Source of the DNA: Cinnamomum chago
Lineage: Eukaryota; Streptophyta; Magnoliopsida; Laurales; Lauraceae
Assembly: GCA_038049695.1 (NCBI GenBank)
Contig: CP142457.1
Coordinates: 27,923,001-27,987,000 of the forward strand
Length of the DNA: 64,000 nt
Direction: 5' to 3'
The notes under the pieces are model-generated. The model saw only the letters and a program-made list of their open reading frames with translations. It ran no database searches and was not told where the DNA came from. This document shows, piece by piece, positions 25,078 to 37,612 of the stretch. The translations under genes were made by a program, and so were the position numbers. Position 1 is the first letter of the stretch. Each line of letters starts with the position of its first letter.

Positions 25078-28000
25078 TCATATGCAAATCATAAGGTTCT
25101 CAAGATCACAGTGCAGCTTTGGGAAATTTACATGATCAGAAGCAGGCGAAGACGATATTGAGAAAGTAGAAGAGGAAGATGATGATGATGTCGATGCAGG
25201 TGAGCGGAAATCATTCAATGACTCATAGTATTGCCGGCCTCTGTATGCAACGAGGTCAGCATAGTACACTGGTGGGACCAATGAAATTGGCTTGGTGCAA
25301 CGAGGAAATGTGTAACAAAGGCTGTATATGAGTCGCTGTAGTTGATCTGAAGAGAATGCATGGTCATCCCGGAGCACATGATAATGGGTTGGCTTGCTCG
25401 TCCCTATGCTCCCATAGTGACTGTTGAGATAGAAATCAAACTCATCCAAATGAACAATTATCTTGTCAACAACTGTACCCGGAGGAATGTTGCCACTCTT
25501 ACCACCTTCCCTCTCATTCATTGGAAAAAGCCTTGTTAAGTGACGCTTCTGTGCAACAACAACTGTGATTGTCGGCTTGTACCCATCAGATTCAATTGCC
25601 CTCCTAATTTCTGTCAGCTCTTCATTAAGGACCATATCAAACTGGGTCTCACTCACACCATCCCGAAATAAAATGATCCTCTCCGGTTTGACCTTATTGA
25701 TCCGGGCATAAGCTTCAAGAAGTTCGAAGCACATCTCCCCAATATCCTGGATCTTCTCCCCACGGGGCTGGGCTCGTAACCTGGATGCATAGCGATTAGC
25801 ACCAGGCCAGTTCATGGTGGCAGCTACAGCTGTTATTGACGGGCTCAACCCGTCCTGGCCTGTTGGGTGATTTACGTCAGCACCAATGAACATGACATGA
25901 CCATCACCCCCAAGATTGGGAAGTTGCTGATAAAGCTCCATGTTGCTGCCACCAGCCTTTGCATTCATCTTGAGGGCAATGTTTGCGAGGGTTTGGTCCT
26001 GGCACTTGTTGGCCTCAAAGCTCAAGCAGCACTGGGTCATGATCCCAATCTCCGTCTCGCATATCCGCTTCAGGGTCTTGTAGCCCTGATGCTTGTCAGC
26101 CATTGGACAGAAAAGAATCTGCAGGTGGCCCTCTGCAAGGTCATGGTAGACGTATTTAAGCAGATCAGAAAGGGCTTTGGGATTGGTAAGAATGTCCATG
26201 CTTGATTCCTGATAAAAGAGGTAATTCTCCATTCGAATGCCCAGCTTTCTAGACCGTTGAACAAAGGCTCGAGTAAACTTATTGACATCCAGTGGCATGT
26301 ATCGCCCGATGCTCCAATGTTGGCTAAAATCAAGGATCCCCCACCTTATCATATCCTTCCCATACACCACTTTATGGTTGAGTAAGTTATATTGGCAGCT
26401 CCCTTCAGGTGTGAGTGCACTGCAATCGTTGTTGGCACTGCGGAGTTTCAAAACTGGAGGGCTAAGGACACGACTTGTCACTTGCGTCATTGCCATGCTC
26501 ACAGTGATGCCAAACTGTCTTGTAATCTCTCCTCTGTTAAGAATGGAAATTTATTAGAGGACTAGAAAAGTCTTGGACATTTTAATCTAAATTTGTTTCA
26601 AGAAAATGAAAACAAGGCAACACAAGTGAAAACAAAGTTGAAAAGGGTAAAAACAAAGTTAAAATCTAAATTATCATGGATGAATGCATACATTGTGTTC
26701 AGCTGGCTAAATCTGCAATCACCATCTGTCCATCAATTATACAAATGATCATTCTCTCTATAATCCAACAATTCATCTAGTGGTTTTCATAGGAAATACA
26801 AGTCATGTCCCAAAGTTCCCCACTAGTTTTTTTAATCTTAGTAATATGAGTGGTAGTTGGTAATCTTTGCCTTCACAGTAGACTATTTGGCTTCAATCAT
26901 TTGTAGGATGAGAATCGGTGGTTATGATCATACAGTTAAGAAAATTTTGGTAACACAACTCATGTATAATGAAGCTGCTATATGAGTGGTTTAAAACACA
27001 AACAAGTCCCACATATACAGTTGATGGGTCGAAACATTTATTAATCATCAATCTATCATTCAAAGATGAACAAGATCTAATATTAGAGCCATGGGTTACT
27101 ATGGCGGATTGTAAGGGTCGCTTTTCTTAATGCATGGATAAGAAAATGGATTTACACATGTAAAATTTGCATATGTGAATTTAACTTACATAAAATTTAC
27201 AAATGTGAACACAATACCATGTTTGTTTGTAAGCATGATATTCACATGAATAAATATTGAATGATTTGGATTATGAATGATTTGGATTACATATGTAAAA
27301 TCTTCATATATCTCAAAATCTAAGAATTCTCAAGACATAAAACTAAACATTTTGAGGTTTAATGGATCAATAAAAAATGTAAAAAGTTTAGATTAAAATT
27401 TTGGGGCCCACAAGAGTCACAGCAAAATAAATAAATAATAAAAAAGTGGTGTGAAGGAATTTAATACCATGACCTATCCCAAGCATCCTTTGTAATGGAA
27501 CCTTCTTAACCAAGGACACATGCATCAAAATATCGGGCTAGTGGCTTACACTAACGTAATGGACGCTACAGTTCACTATGAACCGCTACAAGCCTCTACA
27601 AACCACCACTACGAGACCGCTAGAGAGTGAGACTAACAACTACTTTCCATAAAAAAATAAATTTAACTTAACATAGCAACCAAACATGAATACATGTGCT
27701 AACCAATATGGTTACACGTGAAAAACAAGATCAATATTGTTATTTTCTAATCATTCAATAATACAAAAGCTCTATGCACAGAAGGGACCGCTACACCCCT
27801 ATCTTAGTTATAATAAGAAAAAAGGCATCAAATTCTGATATTTTCTAATATTCTTGATATTTTTTTAATGTTTTTTACCAATTTGTTGATTCACACCGTT
27901 ACAGATCGCCCGCTACATAGAATTTTGGCCGTTGGTTGCCATGCTTACCGTAACAGCAATTTTATTCTTACAAGGTGTGATCATTTCATACCTTTCAAGA

Positions 28001-30378
28001 GTGAAAACTTTCATATGAAAATGGCCTTAGTTACACACCATTTTACACCTTATTTATGCATGTATGAGCACAAACAACTATGGCCATACGTAAATGTTAT
28101 GCATGTGCAACATTTACTTACATAGATGAGTGCAAAAAAAATAATAATAAGTACTTCACAGGAATATACATCTCATTTTATTTATATATATGGGAAATGC
28201 TCCTATGAGAGTAACTGACACACTACTATAAGAGGTTGGAGGGAGGGGGGAAATGCTCCTATGAGAGTAACTCTCACACTACTATAAGAGGTTGGGGGGG
28301 GGGGGGGGGGGTTGATTTGTTGAGAGTAACTCTCACACTACTATGAGAGGTTTGGGGGGGTGGGTTTCACTCTCATCGGAACATTTCCCACTCACACACA
28401 CACGTGTGTGTGCGTAATGTATATATAAACAACAAAACTCGATAATCAATATTAACTTGTAATTTCTTTTAAATGAAGTCTTACGGAAGTGAGTTCCCAT
28501 CTACAGCTCCACCTCATATCCTTCACTCTTTACATCTTTAATAATCCATTTGTTAGAACTTAGAACCCATTTCACCATGAGAGGAACAGCCAAACTTGTT
28601 GAGTGATTACCCAAGCCCACTAGCAACCATTCAAAAAAAAAAAAAAAGCCCACTAGCAAGATTTTGAAGTTTAAATGGGAAAGTGACACCTTCTTGTTGA
28701 ATTATGCTTCATGCAACAATACATTGCTGTTACATTGCAACTAAAAATTTAATAAATCCCCATAATATTTTCTTGATTTATTTATTTATCTATTTTTTTC
28801 TATTGGGAAGTTTTGTAGTTTATAAGATGGTAATCATTTTGTTGAAAACTTCACTGCCAATGAGAAAACATGACTTTATTGTGATCCATGGAGTACTAGC
28901 AATTATCCAATTTTTTCTTTTGGTTTTTCTTTTTCTTTTTTATCAAACTGTTGCAAAATTTTCTATCATGCTTGACTCATTAACACATGGAAAATAGTGC
29001 AGCTTCAGACAAAAAGTATCATTATGTTGTGCATCCATGAACTGTCATCAAATGAAATGATTCCATCTTATGTATAAGAAGAATCATCAAATTAAAAGGC
29101 CATAAAACAAGTACAGGTGAGTGTGCATACAATCATCTTCATTTATTAAATATGAATTTGGTAAGAACTAAAATTTATCCAATTAGATTGAAAATGTCAT
29201 GACTGACTATCATTCTATAATGAATCATGTGGTTTTCAGTTGACTAACGAAGTAATAGTCAGACATATCTTGCACATGCTAAGAACCAACCAATTCACAA
29301 GTGTGGGATTTAACAAATGGATTTAAGATAGGAGAGCCTCATAGTGATCTTACCTGGGCCAACAAGGTCATTCGCCCATAGTTTTCAAAATCGGAATCGT
29401 ATCGTACATCGTTCATACCCATGAATCGAATCGAATTGCAACATGAATCATAGGATTTTTTTATTTTTCTAATAAAAATGAAAAATAATTAAAAATTAAC
29501 AAGTCTATCTTACGATCATATCAAGAACACCATGACACATTATTACATATAGTTGAATAAGTTTAAAGTATCAATGTAGATTTTTTATTATCTTTAAATC
29601 AGAATGTAAAAATAAAATAAAATCCAACCATCAATCTTACATGATAGGATATCTCTTAAAGTTAAGAAAGTGTTCATGAAGAAAAAAAATCAAAGTAGAT
29701 TAAAAAATAGAAGAAGATATAAACCAGCACCATACGGAGAGTCGAATGCTATAGTTAAATGCATGTTCTTTATTTATCTTTAAAACCTTATACAAGCCGT
29801 AAAAAATTCTTACAAGGTTTCGTTAACTACTAAATAACCTTTTAAAAATACAAGCGATAAAAGAAATAAAGAATAAAGAAAGAAAAAAGGTAAACGATTA
29901 TTAATATTAGCTTTATTAGCTATAGTCATTCTATCGTAGTCGAATCGCTTGAATTGTAAGATTCAATGAAACGAGTATCGAATCGTAGGATTCATACATG
30001 AATCCTAAGATTCATTACATAGATACGAATCCTTTTCCTTAAGATTTGGGATACGAATCGGGATTCGGGATACGAATCGTTGGATTCTAATAACTATGCA
30101 TTCGCCTATATCTTGTACATGTGTGTGTATACAGAGAGAAAGAGGCAATCCTAAGTAGCGTAGAATTGTGGGCCCACCTTCCATGAGAACCCAATCAATC
30201 AAACCCGTCACCCTTGGACTGGTATCACCATAATAATCCACCTAATTTAAAGTTAATCTCCCAATTTTTAACATGTTCAATCAAATATTGAGTAGGAGTG
30301 AAATTTAAGGATAGATTGACAACACCAACTCATACATGTGTCTTCATGTATACACGTGTGATTGCTTCTTCTTTTTTT

Positions 30379-30447
<69 letters not shown>

Positions 30448-33400
30448 CCACAAGTAGATTCATTAACCCTCTATTTGGGAAGGGGGGAAATGGGGGAGAA
30501 AAATGAATTTACCAAACTTCCTTTTTTATTTGTAAAATATAATTTTCAAGTTTTTGCAAAAGGACGAACAAAATGGTAATTCTCTCTATCTTACAAACAA
30601 ACAAAACCCTACTTTTTCACTTTTCTTCCCCCTACTTTTTGCCTTCCCAAACAAGAGGAAAAATTAATTTTCCCTCCCCTCCCCTCCCCTCCCCTCCCCC
30701 GCCCCTGCAAAGATAAAATGGTAATCTTCCAAAGATAAAATGTGAGATTACCAAGTGATGAAGATTCAAGCCAACAATGAAAGCAATCCATCTAAGTAAT
30801 AGTTGGCAGTAATAATTCATGGTATCATGTCAAGTTCTGATGGTCAATGACATTAGGAAGAGAAAATTGCATCATAGATTTTGCAAAATATAAAACAAGA
30901 TTAAAGCATGTATGGACTTACCCGCATGGGCCATCTTCAGCTGCATTCACTATGTCGCAAATCATCTGCCTCCTTTCCTTGGGCCTCAACAGAGACAGGT
31001 CCCTCAATTTCCTGTCTGCATAATTGTTAAGGTCATCCTTTGGATACCTCTGGCCTTCAATCAAAACACAAAACTCCATTGGCACATAATTTGTCCTTTT
31101 GCCCCTGCTAAAATCCAAGCAAGGAAGATGCCTATGTTGAATGTCTAGATTGTATTTCTCCACAAAATAGTCCACAAGTGTCACCCTTCTTATTGAATTC
31201 GCACTATCTGCATCTTCAAGATCGAATGTAATAAGACTTGTGATTGATTTTGTTAGCCCCATGACTACAAACTTTTGTGTAGTATTCCTGTGTGTCACTC
31301 TCACTTTCAGTCCTTTCAATGCCCTCTCCACTTTCCCAATTAGGTTTCTGTTCAATGGTCTGTCACTGTCAAATGAAATCTTTAAGTTTTCTTTAAGGAA
31401 CTCGAGCACATTGACCGGCTTACGAAATGGTAAAATAGAGTGATCTACACACAGAGAGAGTCCTTGAGACGTGGGCTTCAAGCTCTGTTGAAATCCTGTG
31501 CAAGCCATAATCCCATCACCAAGGTCACGATTACGAACTGAGCTTTTAGAGTAAAAACCCTTGCCCATCGTGATTTGGGTTCTACTTGGGCTCTCTCGCA
31601 TGATAATATCCATTCCTTGTAAGATATCCCGTGGAACAGATTGTCCCTTTCCCTTCAGATATGCATCCAACACCCCAAGTTCAAGCTTATTGACTAAGTT
31701 TATACTAACAATATATGTGCGTGGTCTCGTGTCCTCTCCTTTAGAAATTGTCACCGCAAAATTGCCAGTAGGTAGTTCAACGGCACTATATATGTTCTTC
31801 TCGCCGTCATAAGCAGTTTTAGATATCGGAACAATTGATAGCTCTTCAGAAAATAACTTGTTTCTTAACAAAAGTGCATCTGCTTTTGAGACTTTGACAA
31901 CCGCATTTGGCCTTGGTGGATTCTCAAGCTTAATATCAATGTCATAGTGTAAGATGGTGAAACGGGGTTTGAACTCGACCTTGAAGTGATTTACAAGGAG
32001 TTCCATCCGTCGCACGCTATCCTTACCTCCTCCATCAGGTCTTATCATTGGCCCTTCCAATGGTGTTTTTGATGTCGAAGATGTAAGTTTAAGTTGCTGA
32101 AGCTCCTCCACAGGTGGCTCTGTAGATTGATGCATTGGCAAACATGTAAACAAACAACCAAAATTCAAAAAACAAAATGTTAAATTGGAGTTCTGACTTG
32201 AGCAAATCAATAGTCCTGTGACAAACAGTTGAAACTGTTTATCTATAGTTGCATCTCTAACTTTTGCTGGATTGTAATCCAAGGAACTATGAGGGCTTAA
32301 TTTTTTACTTACTGATTGGCAAGCATAGATACCTTCTTCACAAGTCACCCGAGTCAACTCAGAATTGACCGAGGCAAAATCATTATTTAACTCCTTGGGT
32401 CTCTAACAATGTTAGCCGCCCATGAGGGCATACAAAGTAGACAGTTAGATGTTATCTGATACACTGCCAAATTTGCAGGCTTTTGATTAATAGTCAAGAC
32501 CATCTAAACAAAGTAATAATCACGTGTTCACATGCAATAGACAGTTCATGTTCATCAAAGGTCTCTGTGGTGCAGCACCACTTAATATATTTTCCATCTA
32601 GTAGATTTCCCCATTAATCAATCCCAGCCACTTAATAACTGAATATTTCTTGTTACGTGGAGAACAATGGTCACAATATTCTACTCTCATCAGGGGCAGC
32701 AATGGATTAAGTTGGGTTCAAGACGTGAGTGGTGCTCAGGGATAAGATAACAAGGATTGACCTAACCCGAGCCAGTCATTATCACCATAAACAGATCAGC
32801 CTCATCCCTTCAGTCTGTGGTCGGCCTACTGTTTTCTGCTCACAACACACCAAAGCTAAACCTATCAATTCAAAAACATTATGCCGAAGCCCGAATTACA
32901 GCATTGGGTTTGGGTTGAATTGGCAAGTGGACTGCAATTCCTAAACCAATCTGTGAACCTAAACCGAACCAAAAGCAGCAAAGAACAAGTACTTAGGGTT
33001 CAAATTTCACGTTTCCAAATGGATTAACAAAGGAGTCTGGTACAGTTCGACTCCAAACTTTCTACTCAACCTGCAAAACCTGACCGAATCACACTAATTG
33101 CACCACAACTTGCACACACAACCAAAATAAATTTAGGGTCCCAAGGAATTGAACACGTAGGAATTCATGGTCAAATGAGCTCTAGTGAAGAATTTACTAA
33201 AGAGGTCAAGGGTGATGGTATAAGATAGCGATGTAGATGGAACCTTGACATTCCTAGGAATGGAAATACTAGGGTAATGGCTGCATATTCATTTCACATC
33301 TTCCCTTGATTCAAGTTTTATTCAAGGTGAAACTATTTGATGGTCATTTTTAGATGTTCACCTTTGATTCTTTGTTTTAAACCACTTGCAAATATAGAGT

Positions 33401-35860
33401 CTTAGAAATCCTAGAAATTCAATTATCTAAAACAAACAGGCCCTAGGCATTTCCAACTCAGTTAATAAATAGGCCGGGTTTGGTTTGGGTTAATATTCTA
33501 CTTATCAGATTCAATCATACAGTCAGCCAGTCACTCAGACGCAAAATGCCAAACTTTTAGCCAGGTCCATGGGCTAGATAGAACCTAAAGACCCAAATGA
33601 AACCGATCTCATTCAGTATCGTACTATCAGTTCACCCCAACACAAAAATTGGCCCAAGTCTCAATAGATAAGGGTGTCGATGCAAGCCTAGATAAGGTGC
33701 GTCCAACCCTAACCCTTTTTAGCGAGGTTCATGGGTTCACCCCAAAACAAAAAATTGGCCAGTCTAATTAGATATATAAAGGTGCCTGCACAGCAGGCCT
33801 CAGCTAGGCCCAACCCACCGATAATCAAGCCACAAGATCAGGCCCAATTACTGCCATTTTTTTTAAATCTAATTTTGATTGGCCAACCTAATATGCTGTC
33901 AAAACCTTGTAAGCTTTCCTAAGTTTTAGGCTTCCATCCGGACTCAATGGCAGACCAGGATTTTCCATTGAAGTGGGTGGACCAATTTAGGCAGTTGGGA
34001 TTTGGGGACAGACCAGGATTTTCATGTGAGGATTGGAGACAGGCCCAAAATTTTCATCTGCATTTTGGATGCAGAAAATTTTCATATGTATTTTGGAAGT
34101 GGACCCAGGTCCGACCAGGGCAACTGCCCCCTGAAAGCTTGTATGTAGGTCCGCTGGACCGCCAGTGTCCCGACTCATGGGTGTAGAAAATTTTAATTAT
34201 ATTTCTAAATTGTTGAGCTGCTACAGCTACTCGGCATTGGCGACGTTATACAGTTCCTTTTTATAATTTCTCAGCACTTAATAACCTGAAAAGAATCCAA
34301 TGCTTTTTATTTCATTTTATATCGGCACCAATTTATACAAATGTGTAAATATTATCAAAAATTTAAATCCCACAGGATCCAGAGTCCCAGACACCTTTTA
34401 AATCTTTTCAACTTCTATTCATTTTTTCAGATACCATTTTAATTCGAGTGAAAACAGAAACAGGACAGGCTGGGGCGGGCAAATTTAGATCATGGACCTT
34501 AAAAAATGCTCGGGACCAGCTGGGCCAGGCAAATTAGATCATGGGCCTTAAAAATGCTCAGGACCAGCTTTCATCAAACATGCGCTTAAATTTTAGGCAC
34601 AACCATGACCCATGGGCCTTGACAACATGTCCAAGCTCATTCCAAAGCTGGCTGCTCATAAATACCTTGGTGGAACTAACTTGGATTGCCTACATACCTT
34701 GGTAACCTAACCTTTATTATGTACTGTTCGGATTTCAATAGGTGGGCCCCACTATTTCTCTGGGTTAAATCCTCCTAGGATCCGGATGTATTGATCCTAA
34801 TGAAAAGTGTAAAATGATCATACCAGATCTTTAAATTTCCCAACAATACTTTTCCTAACAATATATAAAATAAAAACTTCCATCCGAAAATCAAAAGGTA
34901 AAAATAAAAAATCTTCAAAAATTTAGGATTAACCCAAGTTTTCTCCCTCTTTCTACCCAAACCAGTAAAAAAAAAAACAATGGATCTTACCTTATAAATC
35001 AACCCCTATTTGAAACACCAACAACAGTAAATATGGACCGTTCAATTGATCATGTTTAGTAATAAAATAAAAAGGAAAAGGAGAGAGTGTGTGTGTAACA
35101 AAAGCACAGGTATCTAATTCACATATGATCAATCTGTAATTGCATAGCACCAAAATCACAGTGAAAATTGGGGCCATAAGCCATTAAAAGAATCGTCCAT
35201 GCGTGAGTTAGCCGCAAAAGAAAGGTGGGCCACAAACGAATCAAGCTAAGATGCATAAGTTAAGGATATAGACAAAGCAATCTAAAGACGATCTACAAAT
35301 CAAACTCGCACGAGTCAACTCAGTCTCGCTCCCGAGTTGTCCGAGTCACGATGAAAACCAGAAATCCAAACGTCAGATCGGTCAGAGAAAGAGAAATGCT
35401 CACCAGATGGCGTCGGATCAGAAACCGGAGCACGAGGAACGTACTCAAAAGCTCTTGGTCCTCCTCTTCCTCCTCCCTGACCGCCACCGGAGCCCCTCAT
35501 CGCTCCTCCCTGAATCTGCCACGGATTCGCCCTCGGAGGCGGCTGGCTGCCCGGAATCTGCAATGGGTTTCCTCTCGGTGGATTCTGCACTGGGTTTCCT
35601 CTCGGAGGATTCTGCACTGGGTTTCCTCTCGGCGGATTCTGCACTGGGTTCCCTCTCGGAGGGTTCTGCACTGGGTTCCATCTCTGGGGTGCCGGATTCT
35701 GCCACGGATTCGCCGTCGGAGGCGGCGGGTTGCCTGGATACGGCGCCGGACGGGCAGGATTGAACCAGGGATTGTTGGAGCGATCTGGGTTTTCTGCATT
35801 TTGCCTTCCTCCGCCGGCGGATCTTTCTCGTCCCCTTCCTCTTCCTCTTCCTCTCTCCAT
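25078..35860 (-). CDS. AGO2: Argonaute, AGO2/AGO3 clade, three exons, complete
   Basis: Exons on the minus strand: 35860-35404, 32119-30922 and 26533-25078. They total 3111 nt, 1036 residues plus TGA, with GT-AG introns and phases that join exactly. Argonautes bind small RNAs and silence complementary RNA in cytoplasm or nucleus; the plant AGO2 clade favours 5'-A small RNAs and acts in antiviral defence and stress. Domains: a Gly/Arg-rich start 'MERGRGRGRGRE' and a Pro/Asn-rich disordered N-terminus (1-150) with 9-residue repeats; ArgoN about 180-350; PAZ about 380-500; MID about 600-740; PIWI about 750-1000. Catalytic residues: Asp771 ('IGADVNHP'), Asp843 ('FRDGVSE') and Asp978 ('PVYYADLVAY'), where AGO1-type proteins have His. 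This Asp-Asp-Asp triad plus the N-terminus places it with AGO2/AGO3. The start was chosen for the conserved Gly/Arg-rich beginning, although the frame stays open upstream. A Ser-rich insert (about 1000-1015) lies near the C-terminus. Confidence 0.95.
28191..28390. mobile_element. 200-bp inverted-repeat element with internal tandem copies
   Basis: The left end TGGGAAATGCTCCTATGAGA and the reverse complement of the right end TGGGAAATGTTCCGATGAGA match except at two positions. Inside, a unit of about 60 bases containing 'GAGAGTAACTCTCACACTAC' is repeated about three times. One copy carries 18 consecutive G (28294-28311). No target duplication is clear. It looks like a MITE whose interior expanded. 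Confidence 0.55.
29377..30098. mobile_element. Non-autonomous hAT-type element in AGO2 intron 2
   Basis: A perfect 8-bp duplication CATTCGCC lies at 29369-29376 and 30099-30106, the hAT target size. The ends are inverted: CATAGTTTTCAAAATCGG on the left against CATAGTTATTAGAATCC read inward from the right. The interior is rich in 'GAATCG/CGATTC' phrases near both ends and AT-rich in the middle. There is no transposase. Confidence 0.75.
30380..30444. repeat. Compound (TG)n(AG)n microsatellite in AGO2 intron 2
   Basis: About 11 TG units run straight into about 21 AG units. Confidence 0.95.
32120..35403 (-). other. AGO2 intron 1 (3.3 kb)
   Basis: The donor GTGAGC follows the codon split after 'PTPS', and the acceptor ends CTACAG at 32120, so the junction codon is Glu153. 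It contains AT-rich and repeat-like sequence. A local duplication of about 55 bases near 34476-34575 shares 'GATCATGG(A/G)CCTTAAAAA' and 'GACCAGCT'. Near 33947-34110 short phrases such as 'GACCAGGATTTTC' repeat. I see no coding sequence in it. Confidence 0.8.
35565..35690 (-). repeat. 27-bp coding minisatellite in AGO2 exon 1
   Basis: Four to five tandem 27-bp units encode the nine-residue repeat 'RGNPVQNPP' in the disordered N-terminus. Units differ by only one to three bases, so length variation between individuals is likely and stays in frame. Confidence 0.9.
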
Positions 35861-35970
35861 TTTGATTTGGTTGCTGTTGAAAAGCAGACGAACAGGTAAT
35901 TTCTCTCGGTGTATGCGCTCTCTATCCAAGTAGCAGTGTTTTGAGAAGCAAACAAAAGAAGGGGTACGGC

Positions 35971-35978
35971 TTTTATAG
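35971..35978 (-). promoter_or_regulatory. TATA box of the AGO2 gene
   Basis: The minus strand reads CCTATAAAAGCC about 115 bases upstream of the AGO2 start codon. Transcription would be expected to start near 35945, leaving a short leader of about 85 nt. Confidence 0.6.
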
Positions 35979-36034
35979 GAGTGGGAAGAGAGAGAGAGAA
36001 GGTAAATTTTCAACTTTCCTCTTTCCTCTTTCAT

Positions 36035-37612
36035 AATTCAAAATATGGAATTTATGTAAAATTGCCGAAGTACACCTACTGACAGTAAAAGGTTATTCTA
36101 CACTTCTTCGTCATGCACTTTCCTCGTTCCTCGTAGACACAGCAGGGATGTAGTTAGGATTGTAAAAAAAAAAAAGCCCTGGAATGGAATTTAGAAGAAT
36201 CAAGAATGATGTGTACAAGGTGAAAATGGGGCATGTAATATGTACATGTATATACTTCAATGTGTAGTTGTGGATAGAGATAGCGGCAGGCAGAGTAAAT
36301 TTATGAAGGGGCCACCATGGGAAAAAGAAAAATGTAAGGAGCCATATGTTAAGATTGCATGCTCACATATAAAAATTCAAACAATAACAAAAGGCTCCTT
36401 CCTGCATTATATAGACCTTATTGGATTTCACTCTAATATATATATATATGGTCAAATTGATAACTTTTAAAACACTAAAGTAAAAAATTTGAAAATTTCA
36501 AATACTTTTTATAAGTATATCTATTGTGGGCCTCCATATCATATTAATATATTTTTTATTAAAAAAAAATATTTATTTCTTCAATGGGGTCTTGACTTTT
36601 CTTAGGTCCCACCATAAGATTGATAATACAATTGCTAATTTGATTACTAGATTACTCATAAAACTAATTGTATGCTCAATCTTAGCATGGACCAGATCCT
36701 ACTAGAGAAAGATTCAGAAAAAACGACATCAAAGGACAGCGTTCATTTGACGCAATTCGGTTATCAATAGGTAAGCCTCATTATGAAATCCACTCCTCTT
36801 GCTCACGTTGCTGTGATAGGATAACAATTCCAGAACAAGGACACATAAATGTGAGTTATTTCCTATCTACAAAAAATAAGTAAAAGACGAAAATGCCACC
36901 ACAACTTTGTAAATTTATCCTCTTATGAAAAAAAAATGAGAAAAATGAAGAGGGGCAAAAGCAAAGAAATACAAATATCCACATCAAGTACTAAATTTCA
37001 CCCTTTCCAATCTCCTCCACCACTACATATAGCTGACGCAACATAGTGAGGAAAAGGCTTTTATAATGATGAAGGCAAGGAGAGAGGGTGTAAGGGTGGA
37101 GTTAGAGAGTTGGGTGTGGCCAGCCTTGTGTAGAGTAGAGTAAAGTAACCTAGCCGCAGTGTAAAATGGTCTCTTCATGAAAAAGGGAGATGCAAAAACT
37201 CATCCCCACCAATTTATCATAGCCCTTGATCAAACAGCCTCAAAGTTTTAATGGCATCTTAACCATAAATTTTCTTCAAATTCAACCCAACAATAAGTAA
37301 GCTTCATTGAGTGTAAAACCGGGCCTCGCGCTTAGATCATTAGATGAAAAGTGTATCAAATTGGTTGCATTGATGAGCTCGATTGCTTAAACATCATAGA
37401 TTTCTCTCTGGATTAATATGTCGCGTCGGTTGTAAAACTCGTGGCTATGAATAAATTATCCGAGTTTTAGTTCTTATTATTAAAATACCAAAATCTTACA
37501 TTTCATTAAAAAAGTTTTTTTTTTTTTTTTTAATACAAGGTTTTGATGATATAATGTTAAAAGGCTGAAGACAAAAAAAATTCGGTCAGTGGCTTCTTTC
37601 TTATTACAAAGG
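36035..37612. other. AGO2 upstream region
   Basis: AT-rich sequence with no gene visible. It presumably contains further AGO2 promoter sequence near its left side. Confidence 0.4.

Larger units (their letters stand above)
26534..30921 (-). other. AGO2 intron 2 (4.4 kb) with small transposons
   Basis: The donor reads GTAAGT at 30921-30916 and the acceptor ends in TTAACAG at 26534. The intron interrupts a Gly codon between PAZ and MID ('EDGPCG/GEITRQFGI'). It holds a hAT-type element (29377-30098), a short inverted-repeat element (28191-28390) and a GT/GA microsatellite (30380-30444). I see no coding sequence in it. Confidence 0.85.

Noticed and set aside
35351..35899. Long open frames on the plus strand opposite AGO2 exon 1 (182 and 118 codons, Ser/Arg-rich)
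   Set aside because: They mirror the repetitive, stop-poor AGO2 coding sequence and have no domain; the minus-strand reading is clearly the gene.
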